This document shows positions 33,983 to 45,707 of a stretch of DNA of 64,000 nucleotides, one piece after another. The stretch's first letter is position 1; the number at the start of each line of letters is the position of its first letter. The notes under the pieces are model-generated. The model ran no database searches and was not told where the DNA came from. It saw only the letters and a list, made by a program, of their open reading frames with translations. The DNA is taken from positions 174,218,815 through 174,282,814 of the forward strand of contig JASDDO010000016.1 in the NCBI GenBank assembly GCA_030015575.1, read 5' to 3'. This DNA is from Agapanthus africanus (Eukaryota; Streptophyta; Magnoliopsida; Asparagales; Amaryllidaceae). Made by a program: the position numbers and the translations under genes.

Positions 33983-34289
33983 AGTGTGATGACGTGAGCG
34001 GATTCCGTCACGTTATCATGCAATGATAGTTGGATCCCGATTCCCACTGATGAGTTAGTTTACTCCTCGGGTGACCCCGACTAATTCTTCTTTCAGGTTT
34101 GGAGGAGAATTTGACGGTATAGTGGGAGATTTCCAGATTAGATAAATTGGTAACCATTCTGATCTAGGTTAGAGTGCACGCTGAGTGTTTCTTTTCTCTC
34201 TCTCTTTGGCAGCGACCTTTGACCCGACCCTAAGACTATGACTCAGTGACCAAGTTGACCGAACCTTCTTAAACACTGGCTTTTGGATT

Positions 34290-35090
34290 GTCAGAGTTGC
34301 AAACCTCATTGCCACTCCTACTTTTACCCTTTTCTCCAGGACACCCCGTATTACTACGAACGTCCACTTCCATTGGACAAAACCATCGTATGGTTATATA
34401 CGAACTCGAAGGAATTTATTTGAGGATAGTTTCCGGTTCTGGAGAAAACGAATAGGACTATTCAGTTGTCTTTTCCTTTTACCTTCTCTCAGGTTGCGAG
34501 TACTCCTTGGTTTAGGAGATAGTACACCTATTACGCAAATTGGATAGTCTTCTTCCAAACCATAGGCAGGTGCCGACCGGTAGGGAATGAAGAAAACCAA
34601 TTAGCATAACGATGGTGTACAGAAGGTATTAAGTTAAGACATATCAAGGGATTAGTAAGAGGGCAAAGTAAATTGCGACTGCTATTCACGACCAAACCAA
34701 GTATTTCTTCGCCAATCCTAAATCACCTTTGTATTTCTCCAGGACAATCCGTATCACTACGAAGATCCACAGTTTATTGGATACTCCATCGTATGGTTAT
34801 ATACGAACTCGAAAGGAACTTGTTCCAGTTCGGGGATGGATTCTGGTTCAGGAGAAATAGAAATAAGGTTTATTCGGTTGTCTTTTATCTTCACCTTCTC
34901 TCGCATTGCGAGTGCTCCTGGGATTAGGACAGTACACCCATTATGCTTATTGGATAGTCTTCTTCCAAACCATAGGCTGGTGCCGAACGGTAGGGAAGGA
35001 AGAAAACCATTTAGCCTAAGAGGGTGTGCAGAAAGTAATGACTAAAGACATATAAAGGGATTTGGAAAGATGGAAAGGAATTACACGGTT
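34290..35090 (+). repeat. Two-copy ~400-bp repeat in place of gag (Cop-D2)
   Basis: Offset ~403 bp; same shared blocks as in Cop-D1 (TTTCTCCAGGACA, GTATGGTTATATACGAACTC). Lies between the leader hairpins and the pol remnant. Confidence 0.75.
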
Positions 35091-35449
35091 ACAGTTGTGA
35101 ATCTGGATAATGGAAGAGGCATTACTAGGAATACCGGGATACCCCATCGAAACATTTCAATGTTTCAGTTTCACTGTGTACTGTTAAAGGAAAACTGATT
35201 TCCCGATTAGATACTCACTCCAGGGTATGTATTTACCAGGTATGATTCTTACATCTGTATGGTTTTATAGATGATGAGTGGGAGTAAGTTATTGGGAATT
35301 AGGTGATCATCCTCATTATATCGGAATTCGTTGTAATTGGTGATATTTGAGGAAGTCACCTGGGTTGTTTGCCGGACGGCAAATATTTGGTTTCGAATAT
35401 CCGTTGCTATGCACCAATTTCAAATTGATATATCGTACGTCTATTTTTA

Positions 35450-35531
35450 TAGAGTGAGATATACCTTTTTGAAATTGTGTCTATGACATTTACCTATATC
35501 AGTGGATGGTTAGGTAAGGAGCATTAAACAG
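35450..35531 (+). pseudogene. Cop-D2 pol remnant, start (cut by Cop-E)
   Basis: Matches Cop-D1 ~25780-25850 and continues at 45708 after Cop-E. Decayed pre-integrase region; no open frame. Confidence 0.55.
35527..35531. repeat. Target site duplication of Cop-E, left
   Basis: AACAG, identical to 45703-45707. Confidence 0.9.
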
Positions 35532-37698
35532 TGTAGGGTTGCTAGGCACGCGCACAAGGGTCTACGAGGCATCAACCATGCCCGAATAAAAATTTAGCCG
35601 TGCCGAACAACCCGAATACGGAACTTTAAACTAGAGATTAGGCGATAACATGCATGCTAAACACTTTAACACTAAGTGAGAGGGACTACAACCTTTGTAG
35701 ATCCGGTCCTTCACTTCATATGCTCCGTGTTGTGGTCCCTTCGCTGCGATCATCGGGTTCCGGGCTCTCGAGAGGTTCCACGAAGAGAAAGACGCAACCT
35801 TTGCTTCCGATCTTCAATACTAAGATGATCTACCTCGGAGTTTCTTTAACACAAGCTAACACTCATGAAATGATGTGAACACCCTCATCTAAATGGAAAG
35901 GGAAGATGAGGATGATGAAGTAGGAATTTTGCTCTATTTATTTATCTTTTTCTCATATTTATTCATCACCTTTGGAAAAACAAGTAAGCTTTTCCATGGA
36001 AGAATCAAGGAGGAAGAAGATGATAAATCATTTGTGATGAATAGAAAAAGGTTATCATAATTATTTATGCAACCATGGTTCACTTAACCATTGTAGAGAG
36101 TTTACTAGGGTTAGGGTTTGGGTCGGGTTAAGTGTGACTCATGGATAAAGATCAACACAAATATCTTTATCATGACAAAGTAAAAGCTTCTAGAATCAAC
36201 TAGAAGGTTTAACCCTAATCCAAACCCTAATCATGTTTAAACTCCTCTAATCATGTTGCATTAATAATTATAATATGTTACAATATTATATATCACATAT
36301 ACAATATTTATTGTAACAAAATAAAATAATACATTTAACATATATCGCATATATATAATGTATTACCCGAGTGAGAAAAAGAATCTTTTAGTCAGCAAAT
36401 ATTAGTTAATGTAATTTAATATATGAAATATATTATTATACATTAAATTATCGAATCAACACTTGATCCGACAATCCGGCTATATCGCATATAACCGACT
36501 AATAGTTATCCGTACCGATTCACCGAATCAACACTTGATCCGATGACCCGGCTGATATCAAATATCGCGAGAATATAATACGGTATCACATATCGCATTA
36601 TCCTCGGTCCCGCACATATCACATATGTGCTCCTACTCCGTTTTGCCAGAGTCAAGAAACCTCTGTGTAGGACTCTAAAGAATCGTCAATACGTCGGCAG
36701 TAGGTGATGATCATATCAAACACCCACAAGCTGCAAGCGGTCAGCTAAACGTAACAGCTACCCAGGTATTGAGCGCTCAGAAGATCAACAAGCAAGCCTG
36801 TAACTTCTCCTGTGAATCCAAACGGTAACACTCCCGTACAGTCCGGTCTCGTCGTCTGATATGTCGCATATCTCGCCTAGGGGTGGTAAACGTCAGACCC
36901 CAGTAGCTCGATAAGTCGTGTCGATATGAGGTCTATAACAGTTCGAGAAACTACTGATAACACTTACCAGTAAATCTCAGCAACCCTGGCCAGGGATTTC
37001 CGGTTATAGCCAATCGAACACAGCACAACATCAACTCCCTATACCGGGAGAGACGAATCCCCTCCTATCGCTCATTGCCTCAATGTGATTCGGGACTGTA
37101 CCCAAAAGCCACCTTTTTGCATGCCCTCTTGGACGTGGTATGATGGAAATCAAAACACAGTGGGAATCACACAAGACTCTATGACGATCTCGGGTCAACA
37201 GACTACTCTGTACCAGTGTCACCGGAGAACTGCCATCTGACGTATGGTATAATACCATCTGGGAGTTCTCGGCGAGTCCGTCCAGTGTACCCAGTCTCTA
37301 CTGAGCACCCGTACACCATCCTTGATGTCAAACACCGATGGATATGGGATCATCCATCGCCCATCATATGGGTCAAGATGCGTATACGCTAGTCTACTCT
37401 AGTGCATCGATGCCCTGTCTCGATACACCCTCGACTAGGAACAGTTATAGGATGTACTCGTCGACTACCGTGGCCCCACTAGTATGATCTCATCATAGTC
37501 CCAGTAGTCGAGTACATATCCTAAGGGCTTTATCAACACGTAATATAGAGACAATCAGAGTACATGTTAAGATAAAGTACAACCAGATAGCATACTATCA
37601 TGTCGAGCAAGAAAGTCCTCCTTATATATGTCCTAGCATCCACTACAATATACATCGTATGTACAGTAATGGCCTCTAGGGCACACATATAACTAACA
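35532..37698 (-). repeat. Cop-E 3' LTR
   Basis: 2,167 bp; on the minus strand TGTTAGTTATATG to AACCCTACA. AT-rich interior at ~36240-36440. The 75-codon open frames are repeated in the 5' LTR copy and are not genes. Confidence 0.9.
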
Positions 37699-37709
37699 AT
37701 CTCCCACTT
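37699..37709 (-). other. Polypurine tract of Cop-E
   Basis: Minus strand AAGTGGGAGAT adjoining the 3' LTR. Confidence 0.85.
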
Positions 37710-38300
37710 GCACTAGGGCCATCTGTTGTGGTATCGTATACCCAACAATTAGCTGCGGTTGAAGTATCTCATACTCAACCATCCCATAAAAGTCTCTATT
37801 GGGAAAAAGGCCTTTGTGAGTGGATCCGCGCTGTTGTCCTCTGTGTCTACTCTCCTAACCTCGATCTCCCTGGAGATCAACCATCTCCATGATCAGGTGA
37901 TACTGCCTAAGAATTATATCTGGATTTCTGATGGGACGGTAGTTCCTTGGCTGAAGCCACAACTCAATTGTCACACAATGGTAGGAACGAAGTTCATCTT
38001 ATGAACTTATATATATCCAGACTGCCTCTTTGGTAGTATCCTTGGTAACGATGTATCTTGCCTTTAATCGTCTAGTGTGTCACGGTATCTTGCTTGGAAC
38101 TCTTCCAACATACCGTCCCTCCACTGAGGGTAAAGACAATGCCTGCGACTGACATTCAGTCGTCCTTATCACTCTGGAACCTTTCCAGTGATTCTCCCCA
38201 GGATCGATTGATACCATCTCACTACAACTAGTGAGTATCCTAACATCCAATTAGATCTATCTCATAGATCCAAAACCCAGGATTTAGGAGGTATCACTTT
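37710..38300 (-). pseudogene. Cop-E RNase H / Pol C-terminus remnant
   Basis: Minus-strand blocks match the end of Cop-B Pol (53830-54042): a stretch ending in R-Q-Y-H-L-I (near 37900), and G-M-R-Y-like residues close to the PPT. Frames are broken and much of RNase H is not recognisable. RNase H removes template RNA during reverse transcription. Confidence 0.55.
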
Positions 38301-38304
38301 GATC

Positions 38305-38760
38305 CTATATGGAGAATCCTTGTGATAAGCGGAGATTGACCGAGCGTAGCATAGGAAACTCTTTCCCTATCAAGAGTATGTCATCCACGTATTCTACGAA
38401 GATCACCACCATACTCCCTACTACCTTTTTGTATATACAAGGTCCATCTACCATTTTGATGAAGTCAAACTCTTTGACTACCACATCAAAACAGATGTTC
38501 CAACTCCGCGATGCCTGCTTTATCATATAAAACATCTTGCACACGTTTCCGCTGCTCCCACTGTCTACGAAGCCCTCTGGCTGTGTACTTATAGACACTC
38601 TTTTCTAAAACATCATTTAGAAAAGCAGTCATGACACCCAACCACCAGATATCGTAGTCATGGTATGTAGCCGTGGCAAGTAGGATCTGGATGGACTTAA
38701 GCATAGCTTTGAAAGTCTCAACTTTTCCATGTACACCAAGTAATCTTCTCAAGATATACT
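38305..38760 (-). pseudogene. Cop-E reverse transcriptase remnant with YVDD box
   Basis: Two overlapping minus-strand frames carry the copia reverse transcriptase. 38752-38486 has V-E-T-F-K-A and M-T-A-F-L-N-D (first catalytic Asp region, altered). 38598-38305 has Q-P-E-G-F-V-D-S-G-S-S, K-Q-A-S-R-S-W and E-Y-V-D-D-I-L-L-I-G (YVDD at 38391-38380). At least one frameshift and an internal deletion separate them. This is the only copia YVDD box left in the window. It cannot be active as it stands. Confidence 0.75.
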
Positions 38761-38889
38761 CGCTCCTGATGGGGATCTAACCCTTCAGATAAAGCAACCA
38801 AAGTCCATACTTTGTTGGTGTATAAGGATTCCATCTCAGATCGATAAGCACCCAGCCATTCTTACAGAGTCCCACTCCTGATGGCCAGC

Positions 38890-39200
38890 TCGAAACTAGT
38901 TGGGTCATCATCTCATGATGCAATCCTCGCTCCCACTGTCATAGAAACCGAAGTATCTCTCAGGTGGGTGAGGAACCGTACTAGATCGGCGGAGAGGCTG
39001 AGGTTCGTTGGAAACTATTGAATCCTTTGGTTCTACCAAATCATCAGCTGCATTTTGTATAGCTGGAACATTTCCAGTTCTACATAACAGACCTTGCCTC
39101 GAGCTTGTCCGGATTTTGCTTTTAGACATAGGCCGGACAACCCCAAATCTTAACAAACTTAAGATATGGGCTCTTCCCATTCCATATCGCATATGAAGTG
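38890..39200 (-). pseudogene. Cop-E integrase C-terminal / linker remnant
   Basis: The frame 39192-38908 contains A-D-D-L-V-E-P, P-L-R-R-S and P-P-E-R-Y-F-G-F, matching the Cop-B segment 53056-53190 between integrase and reverse transcriptase. The upstream part of the same frame is integrase sequence read out of frame, which shows a frameshift. Confidence 0.65.
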
Positions 39201-39419
39201 GTAAGCAACTAATTTGATTTGAACCCTATTCAATAGGTATGCAGCTTCTCAAGTGCATAACTCCCAAAAGGAAATAGGAAACTCAGTAGTACTCATCATA
39301 GAGCACACCGTATCACATAGGGTGCTATTGCTCCGCCCCGATATACCATCGTGCTATGGTGTATACGGAGGAGTAATGCTGCGAGAGAATCTCATTCTCC
39401 TTTAGAATAGTCCAGGAAT

Positions 39420-39645
39420 CCCGTGCTCAAGTATTCTCCTCCTTGATCTCATCAAAGGACATAATACTTATACCCGTATTTTGGTTCTCTACTTCTAACT
39501 TATATTCTGTGAATATCTCAAAAGGTTCGGACTTGTGTTTCAGCAGGAACATATGTCTGAATCTTGAGAGATCATCAGAGAATGTAATGAAGTACAAAGA
39601 ACCAATCTTGGCATGTGTAGACAGGGGACTTTCATACATCAGCAT
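39420..39645 (-). pseudogene. Cop-E integrase core fragment
   Basis: Frame 39645-39427 contains F-I-T-F-S-D-D-L-S-R-F and F-L-L-K-H-K-S-E, aligned with Cop-B 52370-52480. The D-D pair holds one catalytic Asp of the D,D35E triad. The region to 39990 upstream is decayed integrase/pre-integrase sequence. Confidence 0.7.
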
Positions 39646-39986
39646 GTATCAATCCTAAAAGTTCACTAACCCTTTCTCTGTTTCCAATAAACAGAGCTGT
39701 GGTCATCTTATCTTTGTGACATGACCGGTAAGTTTCACAAGATGTAAATTCAAACTAATTTAAATATGCATCTTTATGTAACTTCAGCCAGTCGGGTCGC
39801 ATTGATATGACCAAGTCTACAATGCCTCAAGAAGGATTCGTTCATTTCTGAACTCTTCCTCTTGTGTGTGTTCTGTATACTAAGAACTGTAGTTTGATTT
39901 AGAACGTCAATGCTTTTAGATAACGTGCCTGAACCAATCAACTCTTGATATAGGAAATGTTCAAAACATTATCCAACAATACAAAA

Positions 39987-40493
39987 TTATATCCTTTCTT
40001 TACTAATAAAGAGACTGATATGATTTTGTATATCAGGTTCGGTATCTAATAACATTTGTTCAGAATCAATGTATTCTGGTAATACAGGGTGACAGTGACC
40101 AACAGACTTGGCTGCAACACTTGCACCGTTTTCTGTCTCATGAAACTTATCACCCGTTCTCAGTTCTTTACCTATCTGTAGCCCATGTAACAGATTACAT
40201 ATGCGGGATCCTGATCCGGTATCACATACCCAGGACGTAAAGGATATTGAGAAACAGTTCTGTGTAATGAACACACCCGAAGATGATGCATCAACATGCA
40301 CTTTCTTCGTTTGGGCGGCACGGGAAATCTGGTATTCCCCAATTTCCTGCTCTGTCTTATAACAATTATAAGTTGGAGCGGGACCAACATTCCCCAGCTC
40401 AGTATAACAAGCGGGTTCGGTCAATATATCCGTTTTATTATCTTGATTAAGGCGTGATATTTTCGCTATCTGGAGAGAGAGAGAAGAAAACAC
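39987..40493 (-). pseudogene. Cop-E leader-protease fusion frame after gag deletion
   Basis: A 168-codon minus-strand frame joins leader sequence (it begins in the CTCTCTCT run that in Cop-B lies just before gag) to the end of the zinc-knuckle region and the aspartic protease. W-V-C-D-T-G-S-G-S is the protease active site (Cop-B has V-L-D-T-G-S-G-S). The whole capsid part of gag (~700 bp in Cop-B) is missing. The open frame is the longest in Cop-E but starts without ATG in the leader. I regard it as a deletion product, not a functional gene. Confidence 0.65.
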
Positions 40494-40839
40494 TCAGCGT
40501 ATGCTCTTGCAAGATTAGATTGGTTATCTAATATATCTAATCAGGATGTCTCCCACTGTTTTAGTCAAATCTTCCTTCAAACCCTAAAAAGAAAGACTAG
40601 TCGGGATTAATTACACGCTACAAGTTCGCCAATCTTTCAGCCAGGCCAGTGTCGGTACTTTGAGGGAGGTCCCCCGTGCTTTCGCACGAACCTAATTAAT
40701 GTAAACCTCGTTTTCCCAGAGGCGTAACCCCGTTAACACCTTTCTAGACACCTACTTGATCGGCTAATTGTAATGTGTAAAACTCTCCCAGGAGTAACTC
40801 TTACTCGCAGCGGGTATCGGGATCCAACTATCTCATAGA

Positions 40840-41114
40840 AGGTATGCAATCTCATTGCAAATTTCAACACTTGAAATTCCCAATAATATTTTACCCCTAG
40901 CGTCCTATGACCTTGACGAATGCCAAACTACTCATAGTCCGCTAGCCAAGTTCAACCCGTACATTTCTTGATTGAATTAAACCCACCCGCACGACCCTTG
41001 ACGAATGCCAAACAACGCCGTACGAATACCCTAATCCAATCGCATCATATGCTAGCAGATAAGCACTAGTTAGCTACCGTACACTACGCCTTGACGAATG
41101 CCAAACTACCGCAG
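40840..41114 (-). other. Leader hairpin cluster of Cop-E (tetraloop ATTC)
   Basis: hp1 41114-41094: CTGCG/CGTAG. hp2 41024-40988: CGTACGGC/GTCGTGCG, eight pairs with wobbles. hp3 40937-40905: CTATGA/TCATAG. Each has inner stem TTGGC/GTCAA, tetraloop ATTC, then GG. Spacing 90 and 87 nt. Then AATTTC/GAAATT with a 7-nt loop, and TGCAAT/ATTGCA (40845-40859). Confidence 0.78.
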
Positions 41115-41224
41115 CACGAATACTAACTAGTACTTATCTGAAATGACGGAGGGCTACGCAGGTTTTTAAGAAAACCATAAGCGTAATGAACTTGATATCG
41201 TTGTAGAATCGAGTGATTTTAAAT

Positions 41225-41490
41225 GGAATGCTTTTGAGGCTTTTCTAGTTTTGCTAAAGGGGTCACTCCCGGTGAAGGGATCGTCGGCCCTTTCCTCATC
41301 GAATAAGGTGCAGGATATATCATATATACCGCTGTGCAAAGCAGAAACTATAGAAGCAATCAAAAGACAAACCGAGTTTGTAGCATCTACCAGTTATTGC
41401 TAAAGGAGTCACTCCCGGTGAAGGGATCTCGGTCCTTTCCTTATCGAATAAGGTGCTGGATGTTCTACAAGGAACACCGCTATGCAAAGC
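41225..41490 (-). repeat. Two ~90-bp direct repeats in Cop-E leader
   Basis: Minus-strand copies at ~41345-41225 and ~41490-41400 share the ATCCCTTCACCGGGAGTGAC block and the GCACCT stretch. Confidence 0.65.
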
Positions 41491-43279
41491 AAGAACTGTA
41501 GCTACCAGTTTTTAAACAAGTTTCTACAACATCTTAGGTTTCTTTTATTTCATTAATCTCATTAATGAAGTCCCATTTTAATTATGCTTCGTAAGCATCT
41601 CTTTTGAAACGAAATCTGCAATATAACATATATCTCATATATATAATATATAAACATTCGTCTCAGGCAGTAATATGATCTCATCACAGAACACTGCAGC
41701 AGAAGAACATATATGAAATATTGGATATACTAGGACGTCCGTGTTTTTAATACGAGCCTGTATAAAACACGGATTCCACGGTCGCGATGAATAGCCAAAC
41801 CCACATCCCTAGACCCCTACGAGAGCAGCAAGTAACACCGCCAATTCTAGGGTTAGGAGACCCGGTCTCGACTCCTCGAGATGGTCTCCCACTGGACCCT
41901 AGAACCCGGTTACTTGTGCTCCCCGTCTTGGGTCTACCTAATGCGGAAAAGTAAATAATATACAACGGTGACAACTTCCGCTACCTGGAAGTGCCCCAAT
42001 AAAAGAATATTACATACAAATGAATTTTACATGAATGAAAAAGAAAAACTCTCATCTCACATAAAACCCCCGGCTATTCAAACGCGACGATCCAATACAA
42101 CATATCAAAGCAACACATAATATCTCATATCATCAACGTAAGCAAGTATGCGTATCCCGATTGTCGTTGATGTATAGCAACGAAGCCGGCGATACACCAC
42201 ATACTACGCTTACGGTCACAGAAAAGAAAGTGTAAAACTACAACAGTTGGAATCCGCAACCTCCTTAGACATCGCATGCCTAACCAAATGAATTCCTTAG
42301 ACATCACATGCCTAACAATTATAAACCTCGCATTTTAGTCTCATTATCGAAAACTCTTTTCAATACCAAGTCGGCCAATTCAACAAGTTTCCCGACGTCC
42401 TGATCGAATGCTCGTCGCAAACTTTAGTAGGCGGCCGCACCCCCCGATACCGTCGACTAAGTGCACCAAGGCGGAACACCGCTACCGGGAGCACCCGAAC
42501 GGATGCTTTCGGCGACGGGGTTCTCCTACAGTCACTTGGTCGGGGCTATGGAGTGAGGCTGTCTATTAAGTTTACCCGGCGAGTATCCGCGTACACTACG
42601 TGATTGCGACGGACTTTTGATCGCATCAAAATTCCGTGGCAACCGATCATCTGAGACTAAACTGCTAAATTTATAATATTCAAATCAGTTATCTCATAAC
42701 TACATGTGGATTCCAATTATTGTATCACATTCCAGATAAATAGAAAAAGTTAAACTTTCCGATCGAATCATCAAGCACCCAAGATTTCCCCAATATATTT
42801 CAACACTTGAAAACAGTTTAAAAACATCCATTACATGCCACAGTACCAATGGTCCAGCCGTAGAAGGGTCAAGCCAACGCCTCACATGTGGCACGCCGTA
42901 CTGCCCCAAACCCTAAGGTTCAAAAGGCGGTTCAAGACGGTCACATAATCGAGTTAAGGTTTGTTGTCTTCTAGAGGGTCCATCGCGTTACTTGCACGAC
43001 TTAGAACATTCTTAAACACGAGGAAAAATCCAACTTTTGAAAAATTTTCCGACAGGGGAAAAAGTGAGTTATTGATATCCGTTCGAACATTTTAACAGTT
43101 TCTAAAAATTATCCGGAAAGCCACATAGACAAAATCTAATACTCCGATCGAAACATCGAATACCCAAAATAACCTCAGAAAACTCAACTGTAGAATAAAT
43201 ATTAAACATTCCCAGAAAATACAACCTTAAAAAATAGGAGTTACTGTGAAACGCACGTGCCATGAATCGACCACGTGAC
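41491..43279 (-). other. Cop-E 5' leader, upstream part
   Basis: Non-coding leader. Contains one copy of the ~135-bp unit (41815-41940), AT-rich dinucleotide-like sequence (41625-41655) and otherwise nothing I recognise. Short minus-strand frames (41747-41974, 42125-42307, 42700-42909) have no family resemblance. Confidence 0.6.
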
Positions 43280-43322
43280 CGCGGAACCGCCGCGAAAGCT
43301 GCGGTGGGGACGCGGTTCCGCG
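43280..43322 (-). other. GC-rich hairpin after the PBS (Cop-E)
   Basis: Perfect 11-bp arms CGCGGAACCGC (43280-43290) and GCGGTTCCGCG (43312-43322); the 21-nt interior can fold into a small CCGC/GCGG-type stem. ~200 nt downstream of the PBS. Confidence 0.78.
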
Positions 43323-43520
43323 CTAGGTTTGTCGAATTGTGCTCACGTGCTTCACAGTAATTCTTATAATTACCTGCTGTAATTTTTGGATATTTTTAAT
43401 TTGGAAAAATCCCAGTTTTTAGAAAATTTCCAGAGAGCAATTTTGAGTTTTGGGTTTCGGGTTTTCCGGGTTCAATCGGACTTTAAACTTCGTCTAGACT
43501 TCGCCTAAAGCTCTAGCTTG

Positions 43521-43532
43521 GCTCTGATACCA
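43521..43532 (-). other. Primer-binding site of Cop-E
   Basis: Minus strand TGGTATCAGAGC, one base after the 5' LTR. Confidence 0.9.
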
Positions 43533-43533
43533 C

Positions 43534-45702
43534 TGTAGGGTTGCTAGGCACGCGCACAAGGGTCTACGAGGCATCAACCATGCCTGAATAAAAATTTAGC
43601 CGTGCCGAACAACCCGAATACGGAACTTTAAACTAGAGATTAGGCGATAACATGCATGCTAAACACTTTAACACTAAGTGAGAGGGATTACAACCTTTGT
43701 AGATCCGGTCCTTCACTTCATATGCTCCGTGTTGTGGTCCCTTCGCTGCGATCATCGGGTTCCGGGCTCTCGAGAGGTTCCACGAAGAGAAAGACGCAAC
43801 CTTTGCTTCCGATCTTCGATACTAAGATGATCTACCTCGGAGTTTCTTTAACACATGCTAACACTCATGAAATGATGTGAACACCCTCATCTAAATGGCA
43901 AGGGAAGATGAGGATGATGAAGTAGGAATTTTGCTCTATTTATTTATCTTTTTCTCATATTTATTCATCACCTTTGGAAAAACAAGTAAGCTTTTCCATG
44001 GAAGAATCAAGGAGGAAGAAGATGATAAATCATTTGTGATGAATAGAAAAAGGTTATCATAATTATTTATGCAACCATGGTTCACTTAACCATTGTAGAG
44101 AGTTTACTAGGGTTAGGGTTTGGGTTGGGTTAAGTGTGACTCATGGATAAAGATCAACACAAATATCTTTATCATGACAAAGTAAAAGCTTCTAGAATCA
44201 ACTAGAAGGTTTAACCCTAATCCAAACCCTAATCATGTTTAAACTCCTCTAATCATGTTGCATTAATAATTATAATATGTTACAATATTATATATCACAT
44301 ATACAATATTTATTGTAACAAAATAAAATAATACATTTAACATATATCGCATATATATCAATGTATTACCCGAGTGAGAAAAAGAATCTTTTAGTCAGCA
44401 AATATTAGTTAATGTAATTTAATATATCAAATATATTATTATACATTAAATTATCGAATCAACACTTGATCCGACAATCCGGCTATATCGCATATAACCG
44501 ACTAATAGTTATCCGTACCGATTCACCGAATCAACACTTGATCCGATGACCCGGCTGATATAAAATATCGCGAGAATATAATACGGTATCACATATCGCA
44601 TTATCCTCGGTCCCGCACATATCACATATGTGCTCCTACTCCGTTTTGCCTGAGTCAAGAAACCTCTGTGTAGGACTCTAAAGAATCGTCAATACGCCGG
44701 TAGTAGGTGATGATCATATCAACACCCACAAGCTGCAAGCGGTCAGCTAAACGTAACAGCTACCCAGGTATTGAGCGCTCAGAAGATCAACAAGCAAGCC
44801 TGTAACTTCTCCTGTGAATCCAAACGGTAACACTCCCGTACAGTCCGGTCTCGTCGTCTGATATGTCGCATATCTCGCCTAGGGGTGGTAAACGTCAGAC
44901 CCCAGTAGCTCGATAAGTCGTGTCGATATGAGGTCTATAACAGTTCGAGAAACTACTGATAACACTTACCAGTAAATCTCAGCAACCCCCTGGCCAGGGA
45001 TTTCCGGTTATAGCCAATCGAACACAGCACAACATCAACTCCCTATACCGGGAGAGACGAATCCCCTCCTATCGCTCATTGCCTCCATGTGATTCGGGAC
45101 TGTACCCAAAAGCCACCTTTTTGCACGCCCTCTTGGACGTGGTATGATGGAAATCAAAACACAGTGGGAATCACACAAGACTCTATGACGATCTCGGGTC
45201 AACAGACTACTCTGTACCAGTGTCACCGGAGAACTGCCATCTGACGTATGGTATAATACCATCTGGGAGTTCTCGGCGAGTCCGTCCAGTGTACCCAGTC
45301 TCTACTGAGCACCCGTACACCATCCTTGATGTCAAACACCGATGGATATGGGATCATCCATCGCCCATCATATGGGTCAAGATGCGTATACGCTAGTCTA
45401 CTCTGGTGCATCGATGCCCTGTCTCGATACACCCTCGACTAGGAACAGTTATAGGATGTACTCGTCGACTACCGTGGCCCCACTAGTATGATCTCATCAT
45501 AGTCCCAGTAGTCGAGTACATATCCTAATGGCTTTATCAACACGTAATATAGAGACAATCAGAGTACATGTTAAGATAAAGTACAACCAGATAGCATACT
45601 ATCATGTCGAGCAAGAAAGTCCTCCTTATATATGTCCTAGCATCCACTACAATATACATCGTATATACAGTAATGGCCTCTAGGGCACACATATAACTAA
45701 CA
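43534..45702 (-). repeat. Cop-E 5' LTR
   Basis: 2,169 bp, ~99% identical by eye to 35532-37698; followed by AACAG. Confidence 0.9.
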
Positions 45703-45707
45703 AACAG
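45703..45707. repeat. Target site duplication of Cop-E, right
   Basis: AACAG, identical to 35527-35531. Confidence 0.9.

Larger units (their letters stand above)
35532..45702 (-). mobile_element. Cop-E, copia element with gag deleted, complete ends
   Basis: Minus strand: 5' LTR 45702-43534, PBS, internal 43533-37699 (5,835 bp), PPT, 3' LTR 37698-35532, flanked by AACAG on both sides. LTRs differ at about 20 positions (~1%). The LTR family is that of Cop-G and related to Cop-B. Pol is broken but clearer than in the A/D family, and keeps a YVDD box. Gag is missing. Confidence 0.9.
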
